DNA from: Molothrus aeneus
Lineage: Eukaryota; Chordata; Aves; Passeriformes; Icteridae
Direction of reading: 5' to 3'
Assembly: GCF_037042795.1 (NCBI RefSeq)
Contig: NC_089646.1
Span: 60,573,401-60,637,400 of the forward strand
DNA: 64,000 nt
Shown here piece by piece: positions 51,601-60,973 of the stretch. A program made the position numbers and the translations under genes. The notes under the pieces are model-generated. The model ran no database searches. It worked only from the letters and a program-made list of their open reading frames with translations, and was not told the origin of the DNA. How positions within the stretch are numbered: position 1 is the stretch's first letter; each line of letters begins with the position of its first letter.

Positions 51601-54600
51601 TTGCTGCACTTCTGTGTATGTGGTAACATTGGAATACAGACATTCAATACCAGGTAGTAGTCCAACAGCATTCCTCTTTGCAGGCTTTCCTGAAGGAAGA
51701 TTCTTTTAGGAAGCTTAAATTGGCTTGGATACCTGCTGACTTGGTTTATTCCCCCCCTCTCATTCTTTCAAGCTTCTACTCTTCTACTCCCTAAAAGCCA
51801 TTTTTCTGCCTTCCAGTCAGTGCATTGGACCCTGTTGCTTCCCTTTTTCTCACCAGTATTTCCTCATCTTTCTATTTTCTCTTATACAGTTCCTCATTCC
51901 ACATGTTTTTTCTAACATCACTGTGCCTTCATCATCTCCATCATCTCTATCCTCCAGCCTCTGCATATTCTCTCTCCACCAGGATGCTCCGTTTGAATGA
52001 TCTGTTTTTTGCCCTTCTGCAGGTTCTTCTTCCCCCTTTTTACCTAAATTGCTGAATATGACCCTGCTTTAAGATAATCAGAAATAACAGGAGATGTTTT
52101 GGTTACCTAGTTCTCTCTATTTAGGGTATAAAAAATAGTGGTGATTTTTGGCTCAAGGTAGTCTATTGTCACTCAGTGACTGGCAAAACTTGAAAAACTC
52201 CAGTATCTTCTTTTTGTCTGGACACCATGGAAAAATATCCCCACAAAAGATCACGAAACTTTCATTAATATTTTGCTTGGCCTCTTGACAGAAAGCTGCA
52301 CGTGCTGTGGCATGGAGAACCGAGAACCTAACTGAAATAAATCCTCTGTTTATGCTTACCAGCAATCCTGTGGGGAGACACACCTTCCTTTCTTACCCCC
52401 TTTCTGAGCTCTTCTGCCCCAGTGTTGCCATGGCCCTGTCTGTGGTCAATTCTCAGGTAGTTTGAGTCACAAGAAAATGAGAGCTGACTCATAAAAGAGG
52501 AGCATGTTTAATCCACAATTTTGTACGAACTGTTTGGAGTAGTCATAAATGTCCCATTTAATGGAAGTGCTGGAATTTTTCTTTTTGGCAGGGTACACCA
52601 CATATTTCTGCTTCAACAGAGATTGCAATAGAAACCCACAACATTACAGGATGAAGACTTGCAAAAATGGTTCTTCATGTAATTTATGGCATTTTCTAAA
52701 ATGCTTTTCTGTTTTTTCTCCCTTAGAGACATGTGAAGAAACTGACTAATGATTCAGACACAGAGATGTGAAATATTGTATCAATAAGATTTTTTCATAC
52801 TTTTTTTTCCTAAACCAAAAAGCATTATCTATAAAATACGAGGCAAAGTTACCCAACTGAAAACATTTCCTTGGAAGTAACTCAGAGCACCAATAATTGT
52901 GATTAATGTGATCTGCAAACTCCGGTTGACAAGATCTTGACACAGAATCAAACAAACAAGAAATGTGTTGGCCTTTCACTAAGCTTCCATCCTCCAGATA
53001 TTTGTAACTTCACATGCAGAAAGTGTAAATACTTCTGGCTGTAGAGTAGCAATGCTAATAATGTTAACATTTTAAGCTATTTTCATAATGCTCCATTTAT
53101 TCAAATTAATTTTATGCAAATTATTTTGCAATTTTTGTATTTCTTTTCACTTTTTGTAACAAAAGACAACAGTGTGTGTCCTAATGTAAGACTAATTGCA
53201 TTCCTTGCCATTTCCTTTGGAATTTTTTGTTCAAGTATTACAACTTCCCCATTTTTCAGTTAGTGTCATTTTTTTCTTCATCTGTTTTGGCACATTTCCG
53301 ATCTAAGTGTTTTAATTCCTTCCCTGACTGTACACATATTTTGGGCATCTGTCTTCCATTCTCTTATGTTTGTGCAGAGGTAAATAATTCATTTCCCTTT
53401 TGTTGTAAATGTTCTATTTTCCTTAAATAATATTTTCAGTCTGTGGAAGAACAGGAGTGCTGTTTCTCCTGAGAATACTTTCTGTGCAATGAACAGTGGT
53501 ATCCCTGAGAGATGCTGTGCAGTTCTTTTCAACTAATATCTTTTCATTTATGACCAGCTTTCTGAGCAAACACCTACTGGAATGTGCTTGGAGGAAATTC
53601 CATGGAGATTTTGGATTTTGCTTATTGAAATCCTGCTGTTACTAACTTTTTGGACACTCTCTTTTAAATGAGAAATATGATTCCTTACTGAAACTTACAG
53701 TCTTCTTTCCTCTCTCCTGCTCCCTCTTGGTTACATGAGTAAGTTTTTTTTCAAAATACTGTAAGTCTGTCTCCTTGGGTTGTTCAGCACAACCCTGAGC
53801 CTGATCTACTCTTCTAAGAAGAGGTGCTTTAAAATTAAGAATCCTCAGCTCTTGAGTGGATTTGGCCTCCAGGGCTAACACATGTTCATCTCCCTTGTAC
53901 TCCTCCTTTTGCCCTGGAGTAAAAACCTGATGCACATTGCCTTTGCACCCAAATCCTTTTTACCTCTAGAGGCCAGACAGTCCCCATTTTGGTTGAAAGA
54001 CTTGGGAACCTTGAAGGCAAAGGTGTTATTACAGAGCCTAAATGGAAGGATGGTGATATTAAATACAGTTCTTTCAGACACTGAGTTGACTTTCTGTAGT
54101 TCAGTGAGCCAAGGAATCTAGGGCAAGGTTATTTTCTTACATACTTAAGGGAAAGCCTTGAAATAGGAGAGTCTTCATGTGGCTTTTAGGGAACACATCA
54201 CGTTTTCCTCTCAGAATATGGTGGAAATCTATAACTCAAGTGCCTGTGATGAGAGGCAGCAATGATAATACCAGGTGAGAGAAACAGAACATTCTGTCTC
54301 TTAGAGAACTCAGAAAAACTGGAAATGTGAAGTGCATTGATTCTTTGAAAAAGTACAAGTAGCATCTGTTCAGATGCATTTTTTTGTTATTCTCAGCCAC
54401 TCCATGTTTTTATTGCTGATTTTGTCAAAAAACCCAAACAAGTCTTGGGTCAAAGGGGATTTGTAATGAGATATATACAGGTAGATTGTCCAAGATTTAT
54501 CATACTGCTATCAAGTATTGAATGTCCTTTGTTGGTTTCAATGGAACATCCATGCACATGCATCGTTTTAGTAAATCCCAAGAAAAAGGAAACTAAAAAA

Positions 54601-56246
54601 TAAAATTATTATTTTAATATGAAGTAAAAAATGAGGTCTTGAAAAATATGTGTGAGTTATTTAGGATAGAAGTCCAGGCAATGATGCTAAGACCCCTCTG
54701 TTATTTCCAACAGGGTTACTTTCAGAGGACGTAGTAGTATGGACCTTTTGGTAGGGTGGGGGCGTTCCAGCAGGACTGATGCCTGGGTATTCTAGGTGCT
54801 CTGTCTATCAGGAAATCTTTCTCCTAAGATGCACCCAGCAGTTCCACTTTGGAATTTCATTGTGATGTACCATAGAAACCCCCATTTCTGCCTCTTCATT
54901 TCTGGGAGAATGGCCTTCACTTCTGGTCCTCTCTGCAGTGGCTGTCAGGCCACTGTCCAAGGCCATCTGGCACCTCCCCTCCAGTCAGCCATTTGCAGCA
55001 GTATGGTGCCTCAGAACGTGTTCCCAGGGCAAACTCTTCCCTTGACTCTCATAGTGATGAAAAAGTAACTGGAAAACTACTGGAGTAGTCAGTACTGACT
55101 TTTTACATGGATGGACTCTGGATTTCTCTAGGTCTTGGGATTTTATTAATTTCCACCAAAGTGGCTCTGTTCATTTAAGAGCATGCAGCAATGTAGATCA
55201 ATTTGCATGGTCAGTTGACATTAGCAAGGAAGAACTAGAAGGCAGTCAGAAACAGTGGAAATACTTTTTTGTCTTTCTTACTGTAGTTATATATTATGTT
55301 GGATGTGGACACATCTTTCCTAGATCAGTGGAGAGAGATGATTTTGAGTAACTTGTGCCTTTAGTTTCTGGGCTGTTTTCAGTTCAGGGGAAAATACAGA
55401 GGATTGTGCATCATTTGGAAATTGTTTTCTGTATGTACCTATATTCACTTTCCTAATTAGCTGATACCATAAGACTTGTGCTGGAAACTTCAAAGACCCC
55501 GAGTTACCTCTTATACTCAGGGAAAAGAAATTACTTAAACTAAATGGTGTAAAATCTCTGCAAAATGTAACAGTTAATCCTTGTTTTCCATGAGTACATG
55601 CCTTTTAATTGGATGTGGAGTTTCAGCCATAGCTCTACATGCATGTGCCCAGAGTTGAGGAGTAGAGCTAATCCAACTGTTTCTCTTAATCTTTTAACCC
55701 TAACCTGATTCAGCATGTTTGTTATTGATTCAGAGACTGAAATTTTTGATAGATGTATATTGTAATGCTTATTATTAAAGGATACTATAATTGACTGTAG
55801 AAACAGAAGTATGTTGTTGTTGTAATGCATTTAGTTCGGATTCACTCTGGACCTTTGCCCAGAGTGAAGGAACTTCAGATCCAGGATTTTGTTCAGTTCC
55901 CTTTCCCTTTGCCTTTTTTCCTCCCTTCCCCAAGTGGTGTAGTATGTAAGTATTTGTTGTTAAAAGGAAAGAAAAATCAATTGACAGCAATGGGAGGCTG
56001 AAGACTTGAAAGAACTGTATGGGGAATGATGGGTCAGCTCAGAAAGCTATTCTCAGGAGCAAAATTAAATGTGCAGTTCAGTAGTTGAGCCACACTGTGT
56101 CACCATTGGACTTCACTTCCTTCCACTTTATCTTTCCCATTATAGGTGAAGATATTTACAAAACCAGAGAAGAGGGGTCTGAAATGTGGGGGGCAGTTGA
56201 AGTGCAAGAAGATGAAGATACTCTTGTGGAAGTTCCACTGGACCAG
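15384..56246 (+). CDS. DCDC2: DCDC2, doublecortin domain-containing protein 2 (partial, exons 1-8)
   Basis: DCDC2 binds microtubules through two doublecortin domains, acts in cilia and Wnt control, and is linked in human to dyslexia, deafness and ciliary liver and kidney disease. Eight exons join in phase to 1050 nt, 350 codons: 15384-15676, 19934-19985, 32646-32722, 32842-32973, 37895-38038, 38835-38889, 40379-40574 and 56146-56246. The first doublecortin domain spans about residues 15-100 (VLVYRNGDPFFPGRR, EVTGGVQAPFGAVRNIYTPR, EAFKKL). The second spans about 140-222 (FLIANGDLISPAVRLLIPRK, TLRSGAVHRLYT, VAVGREKFKKLP). A basic Ser/Lys-rich stretch and an acidic VQEDEDTLVEVPLDQ segment follow. 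Human DCDC2 has 476 residues, so about 120 C-terminal codons lie right of the window. The start has good Kozak context, and upstream in-frame codons lack an ATG. No disabling change is seen. Confidence 0.97.
15677..19933 (+). other. DCDC2 intron 1
   Basis: 4.26 kb. Open frames such as 18647-19102 (+) are T-rich and hydrophobic without any family likeness. No CR1, LTR or RNA gene was recognised. Confidence 0.6.
19934..19985 (+). CDS. DCDC2: DCDC2 exon 2 (52 nt)
   Basis: Acceptor CCACAG, donor GTAGGA at 19986. It reads NYLDIGETKKKPAEVNNE, aligning with human NYLDIGEIKKRPMEVVNTE. It closes the first doublecortin domain and starts the linker, ending in phase 0. Confidence 0.95.
20065..20215. repeat. 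AT-rich low-complexity tract in DCDC2 intron 2
   Basis: An imperfect run of TTATT, ACTAATA and ATAATA units only about 80 bp downstream of exon 2. It is low complexity rather than a clean microsatellite. Confidence 0.75.
20216..23286 (+). other. DCDC2 intron 2, first part
   Basis: AT-rich intron sequence. Short frames (20312-20617, 22130-22312, 22606-22803) show no domain. No repeat family was recognised. Confidence 0.55.
23287..23647 (-). other. Unidentified protein-like segment in DCDC2 intron 2
   Basis: On the minus strand a 94-codon frame (23647-23363) reads LSALDNRDQDLSQDLTKN, TVANWPTLRFANQLCLVHK and TPQQLLSDGLYLETTGRR. It has fewer AT-rich codons than its surroundings. It stops at 23363; similar text seems to continue in another frame to 23287. 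It looks like a piece of a former coding sequence, such as a retrocopy, but I cannot name the source. Confidence 0.3.
24395..24640 (+). mobile_element. CR1 LINE 3' end
   Basis: Reads as a CR1 tail in plus orientation: a TGGTGGAGTCACCATCCCTG block, then a TTGGACTTGATGATCTTGAA block, CTTCCAACCT and the terminal ATTCTGTG-type octamers. It is in DCDC2 intron 2, in sense orientation. Confidence 0.92.
26336..26476 (+). repeat. Diverged direct repeat, copy A
   Basis: About 140 bp that aligns along its length with 27752-27895, starting GAGTTTGACTCTG in both. The best core is a 37-nt stretch ending in CTTTAGAAAACTTA plus a few bases, with three differences. Identity overall is roughly three quarters by eye. 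This is either an old local duplication or two copies of an unrecognised repeat family. Confidence 0.7.
27752..27895 (+). repeat. Diverged direct repeat, copy B
   Basis: Partner of 26336-26476, same orientation, 1.4 kb downstream, ending TGAAC in both. It ends about 200 bp before the candidate microexon at 28098. Confidence 0.7.
28098..28112 (+). CDS. Candidate 15-nt microexon of DCDC2
   Basis: A T-rich tract followed by CCAACAG at 28091-28097 precedes TCAGCACTGGAAGAT, which is followed at once by a consensus donor GTAAGT at 28113. The 15 nt form five codons (SALED). Exon 2 ends and exon 3 begins in phase 0, so inclusion would add five residues in the linker between the two doublecortin domains without shifting the frame. 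The human protein as I know it has no such insert. Use is inferred from splice signals only. Confidence 0.45.
28113..32645 (+). other. DCDC2 intron 2, last part
   Basis: 4.5 kb. A second exon-like segment at 29649-29692 is not in phase (see rejected items). Open frames are short and unrecognised. No CR1 or LTR was seen. Confidence 0.55.
32646..32722 (+). CDS. DCDC2: DCDC2 exon 3
   Basis: 77 nt, acceptor CTGCAG, donor GTAAGT at 32723. It encodes VKPVTHSRITVSARFRKPLQ EPYTI (25 codons) plus TT, aligning with human VKPVIHSRINVSARFRKPLQ. It begins the second doublecortin domain. Confidence 0.97.
32842..32973 (+). CDS. DCDC2: DCDC2 exon 4: second doublecortin domain
   Basis: 132 nt, acceptor TTTCAG, donor GTATAA at 32974. 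It encodes FLIANGDLISPAVRLLIPRK, then WDHILEMVTGKVTLRSGAVH, the core of the second doublecortin domain. The intron before it is only 119 nt. It ends in phase 2 (AG of Arg). Confidence 0.97.
32974..35334 (+). other. DCDC2 intron 4, first part
   Basis: AT-rich except for a GC-richer patch near 33430-33580, which contains an AATAAA and scattered CpG and may be a remnant of an unrecognised element. No gene is seen. Confidence 0.5.
35341..35734 (-). mobile_element. Solo LTR of a passerine endogenous retrovirus, with target-site duplication
   Basis: On the plus strand it runs from TGTGACAGTGTTCACAGGGG to GATGTCTGCGACA. It is flanked by the 6-bp direct repeat ATCAGG at 35335-35340 and 35735-35740. 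The minus strand carries the poly(A)-type AATAAA, so it lies antisense to DCDC2. A 6-bp duplication is usual for class II (ERVK-like) integrations. The matching duplications on both sides of a single LTR show it was left by LTR-LTR recombination. Confidence 0.88.
36225..36695 (+). mobile_element. CR1 LINE fragment
   Basis: Plus-orientation CR1 text: GTGCAGCAAAGGGCCACAGA, a GAGCCAGGCTCTTCTCAGTG block, GATAGGACAAGAGGCAATGG and a terminal ATTCTGTGATTCC. It is about 470 bp long, in DCDC2 intron 4, and rather diverged. Confidence 0.9.
36696..37894 (+). other. DCDC2 intron 4, last part
   Basis: AT-rich, with G/T-rich homopolymer text at 37680-37730. Nothing else is recognisable. Confidence 0.55.
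37895..38038 (+). CDS. DCDC2: DCDC2 exon 5: end of second doublecortin domain
   Basis: 144 nt, acceptor TTTTTCAG, donor GTAAGT at 38039. It encodes LYTVDGKLVQNGSDLENGQI, YVAVGREKFKKLPYGDLL and MRRPQ, matching human. It ends in phase 2 (GG of Gly). Confidence 0.97.
38039..38834 (+). other. DCDC2 intron 5
   Basis: 796 nt with no repeat or gene recognised. Confidence 0.65.
38835..38889 (+). CDS. DCDC2: DCDC2 exon 6 (55 nt)
   Basis: Acceptor CCTGCAG, donor GTAAGT at 38890. It reads SKTSVLPPNVGSRKSKGS, aligning with human QKASSLPPIVGSRKSKGS. It starts the basic region after the domains and ends in phase 0. Confidence 0.94.
38890..39364 (+). other. DCDC2 intron 6, part before the CR1
   Basis: Contains a short (TTTA)4 run near 39160. 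Nothing else was recognised. Confidence 0.55.
39365..39690 (-). mobile_element. CR1 LINE 3' fragment, antisense
   Basis: Reverse-complement CR1: GGCTGGAAAAGACCCCCAAG, GGTCATCGAGTTCAA, a CTGTTCCAATGCTTAATCAC block, TCCTTATGTCCAACCTGAAC and CTTCTTGTCCTG. It lies in DCDC2 intron 6. Confidence 0.92.
39691..40378 (+). other. DCDC2 intron 6, part after the CR1
   Basis: Nothing recognised other than the exon 7 acceptor tract. Confidence 0.55.
40379..40574 (+). CDS. DCDC2: DCDC2 exon 7: basic Ser/Lys-rich region
   Basis: 196 nt, acceptor TTTTTAG, donor GTCAGT at 40575. It begins GNDRQSKSTIGAGAQGEHSS, followed by Lys-rich text, and aligns only at its start with human GNDRHSKSTVGS. This region is known to be poorly conserved and probably unstructured. 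It ends in phase 1. Confidence 0.93.
40575..41529 (+). other. DCDC2 intron 7, first part
   Basis: Contains a short (TATG)n microsatellite near 41236-41256. A minus-strand 139-codon frame at 40717-41136 is Ala/Ser-rich with no recognised domain. No gene is supported. Confidence 0.5.
41530..41860 (+). mobile_element. CR1 LINE 3' end
   Basis: Plus-orientation CR1: AGTAACAGGACAAAAGGAAA, a CTCAAGTTGCACCAGGGGAG block, a GTGGGGTCACTATCCCTGGA block, a CTTGATGATCTTAAAGGTC block and terminal CCTATGATTCTA. It sits just left of the retroviral remnant at 42.2 kb. Confidence 0.93.
42240..43470 (-). mobile_element. Degenerate endogenous-retrovirus internal remnant (gag end and protease-like)
   Basis: Read on the minus strand, 43460-43060 holds broken gag-like text, including a WRTAIALG/LRQQPE stretch. 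Next, 42901-42629 is a 90-codon frame with a retroviral aspartic-protease-like segment whose active-site triad reads D-R-G, so the usual Thr/Ser is missing. It ends in stops. A further open stretch at 42547-42278 may belong to the start of pol. The order fits gag then protease on the minus strand. Frames are broken by stops and shifts, so it is non-functional. Assignment is by eye and tentative. Confidence 0.42.
43471..45067. other. DCDC2 intron 7, segment between the retroviral remnant and the LTR
   Basis: Frames at 44225-44452 (-) and 44274-44597 (+) are unrecognised. It could be the decayed 5' part of the same provirus, because the LTR at 45068 is in matching orientation. No primer-binding site is evident beside that LTR. 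Confidence 0.35.
45068..45462 (-). mobile_element. Passerine retroviral LTR, same family as 35341-35734
   Basis: It begins TGTGACAGTGTTCACAGGGG and ends GATGTCTGCGACA, and aligns end to end with the LTR 9.7 kb upstream. The AATAAA lies on the minus strand. The flanks (ATTAG before, TGGAAG after) do not match, so no target-site duplication is seen. It may be one end of a decayed provirus or the product of recombination. Confidence 0.87.
45463..48414 (+). other. DCDC2 intron 7, middle part
   Basis: Ordinary intron DNA with a poly-C run near 47410. Several overlapping short frames at 45752-46063 have no recognised product. No gene is seen. Confidence 0.5.
48415..49024 (-). mobile_element. Passerine-type retroviral LTR, antisense
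   Basis: On the minus strand it starts TGTGGGAACTCAGCACATCA, has a TATAAAAAG box near 48.62 kb and AATAAA near 48.52 kb, and ends in CCGACTGGACACA. The order TATA, poly(A), end fits an LTR of about 610 bp. No flanking duplication is clear and no coding region is attached. Confidence 0.78.
49025..56145 (+). other. DCDC2 intron 7, last part
   Basis: 7.1 kb of AT-rich intron. Frames such as 51257-51643 (-) and 54796-55068 (+) show no domain. No CR1, LTR or RNA gene was recognised. Confidence 0.5.
56146..56246 (+). CDS. DCDC2: DCDC2 exon 8 (last in window)
   Basis: 101 nt, acceptor CATTATAG, donor GTAGTG at 56247. It reads EDIYKTREEGSEMWGAVEV followed by QEDEDTLVEVPLDQ, aligning with human RGAAEVQEDEDTQVEVPVDQ. 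It ends in phase 0. The next exon, with the acidic Glu-rich tail, was not found to the right edge. Confidence 0.95.
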
Positions 56247-57384
56247 GTAGTGATCAAGCTTTAAATAAGTGGTTTTGCTTTTTTTTTTTTTTTTTCAGGA
56301 TTACAGATTGCGTGTTGTTTCTCTTCCCTCAATTTCTTTCAAGTGTACAACATAATTCTGTGGGGATGACTGTAAGCTCAACAATACTGCTTCTTTTATG
56401 GCAGCTTTAGCAAATCTCCCTTTCTGTGTTAATATGTCAAATGTTAGTTACCTTTTCATCAGCTTCAGAACTGCTCTGAGAGTTCTTTACAGAGCCTTAG
56501 AGGATCAGGACTCCCTACTGTTACATCCTCCCAAATAAGTTCACCTGAATTGCAGTCTCTTTATACTGGTAGAGCAGTATTCCTGCAGTCCTGGACCACA
56601 ACAGGTGCAGATTTGTCTGATTTTTTAAAGCTGACAGCACTTTGTTCTGTTGGAGCAACATGGTGCTTCGTTGGCCAATTTTTTAATCCTAAGATTTATG
56701 TTCAATAAATAGGTGTTGATAACTAAATATAAGATTATATCTCCCTTTTTGTACTTTGATTTGCACTCCTGTGGACTGAAATAATACAAGGACTAGGTAA
56801 ATTGAACCTAACAGTAACAGCAGTTACTGTCCTTTATCTTGCTTTCAGTGTAGACTTCTGTATTTGTAGGAGAAATTGGAAGAAGAGTGGTAAGTATGGG
56901 GAGGAAAATATCCTTAATGAGGGCGGAGACTGGATTTGTGGGCTAAAAGGGAGGTGAAAAACTGGCTGGCTAATTTGGTGAGATTTAAAAGGTCAGCTGG
57001 TTGGGATTTAACTGGCACCTTTTTACAGATTGTGGTCCTCATGGTTTGATACCGGATCTGAGACATTATAATGTGTTCATGGGTCACACAGATGATGGCA
57101 TGGGGCACAGCCTTATTCAGGCCCAGCTGTCATTATCAGGTGAATGCAGGGCTGTCTTTCAGAGCAATCTCAACAGCTTGAGGGAATAGAATGACTTGAG
57201 CCTCATGAAGTTCCACAAGAAAGAGAGGTACAAAGTTGGACACCTGTAGTGCAGTTAACTCTCAATGCAGTCTGGAGACAGGTGGGTTAGAAAGGAGCTG
57301 CAGAAACCACAGCGTGCAGCTCCTGTGGTTGGCAAGTTGAGTTGGTGGTGTTCCCTGTGCGGATGAGGTGGACTGTGCAGGCTG
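56247..57384 (+). other. DCDC2 intron 8, first part
   Basis: Contains a 17-T run at 56279-56295 near the donor. No coding or repeat element was recognised before the inverted-repeat cluster. Confidence 0.55.
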
Positions 57385-57554
57385 GATAATCAGTGACCTT
57401 GATGAAAGATAATCATCAAGGTCACTGATTATCTTTCTTGACTTGGCAACCTCAGAGATGCCAAGTCAAGAAAGATAATCAGTGACCTTGATGTGCACAG
57501 CCAGCACATCAAAATCACTGATTATCTTTCTTGACTCACCATCTCTGAGGTTGC
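57385..57554. repeat. Cluster of three consecutive inverted repeats (four alternating arms)
   Basis: The same core, GATAATCAGTGACCTTGATG, occurs in alternating orientation four times. Arm 1 (57385-57404) pairs perfectly with 57414-57433 over 20 bp, loop 9 nt. Arm 2 (57414-57448) pairs perfectly with 57459-57493 over 35 bp, loop 10 nt. Arm 3 (57446-57495) pairs with arm 4 (57505-57554) over 50 bp with five mismatches, loop 9 nt. Successively longer arms suggest stepwise fold-back copying. A transcript could form one of several long hairpins. Confidence 0.93.
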
Positions 57555-57786
57555 ATCTCAACTATTTGTCCACCTTTGAGTCCTTCTCAGCAGAAGAGAG
57601 ATATTTAGAAGATATTTTGAAGAGATATTTATGAGAAAGTTCAGCACAGTGACAAACAAAAAAGTTATGGGCTAGAACTTATAGCACTATTTAATTGCTT
57701 ACTAAACAGTGCTTACTATTTAGTTGACTGATTTTTTTTCAGTTTATCTGTATTATGTAAAAATACTAGACATATATACCTGTAGC

Positions 57787-57870
57787 TTGTGTTCTGCTTT
57801 TTAACACAATACCTGAAGGGAAATAGATGTTTTGTGTTCTGCTTTTTAACACAATACCTGATGGGAAATA
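57787..57870 (+). repeat. Tandem duplication, 45-bp period
   Basis: Two copies of a unit starting TTGTGTTCTGCTTTTTAACA, at 57787 and 57832, match over about 39 nt with one difference. It lies 230 bp after the inverted-repeat cluster. Confidence 0.85.
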
Positions 57871-60800
57871 TGACCTTATTCGCCACTTTGAAGACTGACA
57901 CCTTACCATCTAAAAAAAATACAGATTTTATCTTAGGCTTCTGTTGCTAAGAAGGACCATTCTTATTATTCATTCACTTAAATGGGAAGGAATGTTACTC
58001 AGCTATTTTATAGGCATTGTTCTTGAAAACCCACGAATCGGGTGATAGAGGCAACAAGAACAAGACTGTCTTGGTCCCTGATAGAAGGAATGCTACAGCT
58101 GTGTCTTCTCACAGCACATACCTGCCCCAGCCTCAGAGTCTTATATGATGAACACCATAGGGCTCATCAGCCCTGTTAATTGTGGTTGTCCTGGTGAGGT
58201 GTAGTGATAATTAGGATGTGTTGTGTTATATTGATAGCAGTGACATTGGGGAAGAACATGCCAGCTGTTGTCTTAATCTTTGTTTCTTATGACATCCTGA
58301 AGCACATCCTACTCTGGTCTTGACAGTGTAATAATCAAATTCAGAAATTATTATCCTGTTTATTGGCCTCTGGAGGTGTGTAAAGAATTCCTCTGGGTAG
58401 TGTAGAACATTTGGCTGTGTAAATTGGGTTGTCAGGCCTTAGTTTTTAGGCTGTCTTCATATGAAATCCAACCCTGGAACCAGCTGCCTTACTTCTCCAC
58501 AGAGATCCTACAGCACAAGCAGTAGCTCTGTGTGTCTCCTCAGTTTGCCTCTGCCTGCGGATGGTGACCACCCCTAGGGAGGGGAAAAACTCTCTACTAC
58601 TCTGGCAGTGGAACTGTTCACATAGCTGCCAGTGAGCATCAGATGTGCTGGCAAGCTTGCAATGCTAGGAACTTGCTGAATACCTCTAAGCTCATGTATC
58701 AAGGTCCATTCATCATGTTCAGATGGAAATATTTTTCTACCAACAGATTTTGCTATCTGGACAAGGAACTGCAAGCAGTTGTATTTGATGGGGAAAAAAT
58801 ATTAAAAAATCAGTCATGCACACCACGAATAATCTGATTTTCATGTTTCCATAAAAGCCAAGCAAATCACCAAAATTTATTGCAAAACAAGCCATGGTTT
58901 ATATATAATGTTAAAACTTGATGTATAGTTTCCTTGGTAATCTCACAAGAAGCCATGTCCTTCTGAGTATCATGGAGTACTTTTTATTCCCAGATAACTA
59001 AGGTCACTCTAACCTTAGAAGCATTTAGCATTTTGCATGTTCAGGTTCATATTAATGACCATTTAAAATTGTTTTAAATTCTGTCATGTAAAGCTTTTTA
59101 GCTTTTTCTTATCTGCACTGCAGTGTCTGTTATTGCTATAAATATGGGAAAGGACAGCCAGCCAGGGCTTGACTATCTTGCATAATGCATAAATATTTAC
59201 ATGCCAGCTTTCACTAGAATGCTGACACTTCTGATAGGCTATCATTTCCATCAGCCACATAAATGAGGTGGTGAAGACAGAGCTTAATTTTTTTTTCTTT
59301 TTATGCACCTTCTCTGTCTTGCTGTTTGAAATACACAGTTGAACAAATGCCAGATTAGCCATTAACTAAACCTAGTGTTATACTGGCTAGACTCTCACTT
59401 ATGTCCTGTTCAGTAAAATGCTGTCTGCCAGCTGAAAACACATTAAAAGTACAGGGTTTGCTTTACTCCAGACTAGCTGACAGTTGTAATTGAACATCAA
59501 GGAAGAAAAAATGAATATTTTGCCTCAAACCAAACCAGATTTTTCTGTTCTATATTCTTTACCAAGACTTCAGCTCCCAAATACAAAATGATTAGTTTCT
59601 TCTTTTGACATGCAGGCTTACTCCAAGTTGGTTGTTTGCATCACTGTGTCAACATTCATGGGGACTGATGACAGACTATGAAATCAGTTGTGCAAATAGC
59701 AAGGGAACAAGGTGGTTCTTGACAGGGAGGCAGCAAAACAATAGTAGTTTCTTATTGGAGATAGTAATTAAGTGTGTTACTTTGAATTTGCTGGTAATAA
59801 TGCAAATATATTCAAAGTATTGAATTCAGAGAAAAATTTCTAACTTTTAAAGCTTTCAGAAAAACCTACTCTTTTTCTTTCATTCTCTATAAGTTCTAAA
59901 ATACAAAAGCAGCAGTTTCTAGTGATAATACTGAAATAACACTGCAAGTTTGCACTTGCAGTGCAAAACAGCTTATCCATTTCCATAAGCATGGTTGTTC
60001 TCCAATGCTGAGCCCTTGGGAGGTGGAGTAAGCAGGAGAGTTATGAGACCTGAAGTTATCCAGTGCACGACCCCATGAGGAATGCAGGCATGTTGTTGTG
60101 CCAGCCTGCTTTGCTGTGGGGCATATGATACTGGCTATTAAGATGAGATGTAGAAAGAAACTCCATTTGGGGTTTGGTTTGTTCTTTGGGTTATTTTCCC
60201 CCTCCAGATTCATCATCCCCATCCGCTTCTCTCCTTCTGTGTTTATTTGTAAAAATTATTTGGTGATAAATTTATCTAACAGGCACTGGTTTGGAGTTTT
60301 TCTGTAGATGTTCACATTCTTGGTCCTTTCATTATCCATTTGCTTTCCAATTTTACAAACATGTCCACTGATTAATACAGTGCTCCACTCATTATTTCCC
60401 ATTTCCTGGGCTTTGATGTGATGTGAGATTGTGTATCTCTCCTAGGTGAGCTGAAGCTGGAGTATATCATCAGTAGCAGAAAATTTTCATCTTTCATTTG
60501 CAGTTTTCATTATGGAGTACACATTTTGCTTTAGAGACCCAAGATTCACCTCAGTGAGCAGAATAAAATGTTTATCCTCCCCATGGCCGAAGGCAAAATG
60601 TTAAAGTTTATGTTGATTCAACATTACAACAGGCTGACTGCTTGAAGAGACATTCTTTGATTAAAAAGGCTACAACTTTTCACGAGGAAACATTTTGCAC
60701 TACATCAGTAAGGATTTCAAAATGGCATTTGGAAAGAACACATGCAGAACTTCTTATGGTCAAATTTCACTACAAATGATGCAGCTGCAATTTAAGCCTT

Positions 60801-60973
60801 ATGAATTTTGAGTGCTGACAAGCCAGCAGATAATATTTTCCACTGCATGTTCTTCTTTCAGCTCCACTGATTTACACTTAATGTTGTTATTGTTTGTCTG
60901 TGTGAGATAGGGAAACTTACTCTGATTGGTTCCTTGCAGTTCAGAATGAGAAGGGAGATCTTTCCTCGGTTTC
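57871..60973 (+). other. DCDC2 intron 8, middle part
   Basis: Short frames only (58574-58837, 59896-60222). No exon with the acidic DCDC2 tail and no recognised repeat. Confidence 0.5.
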
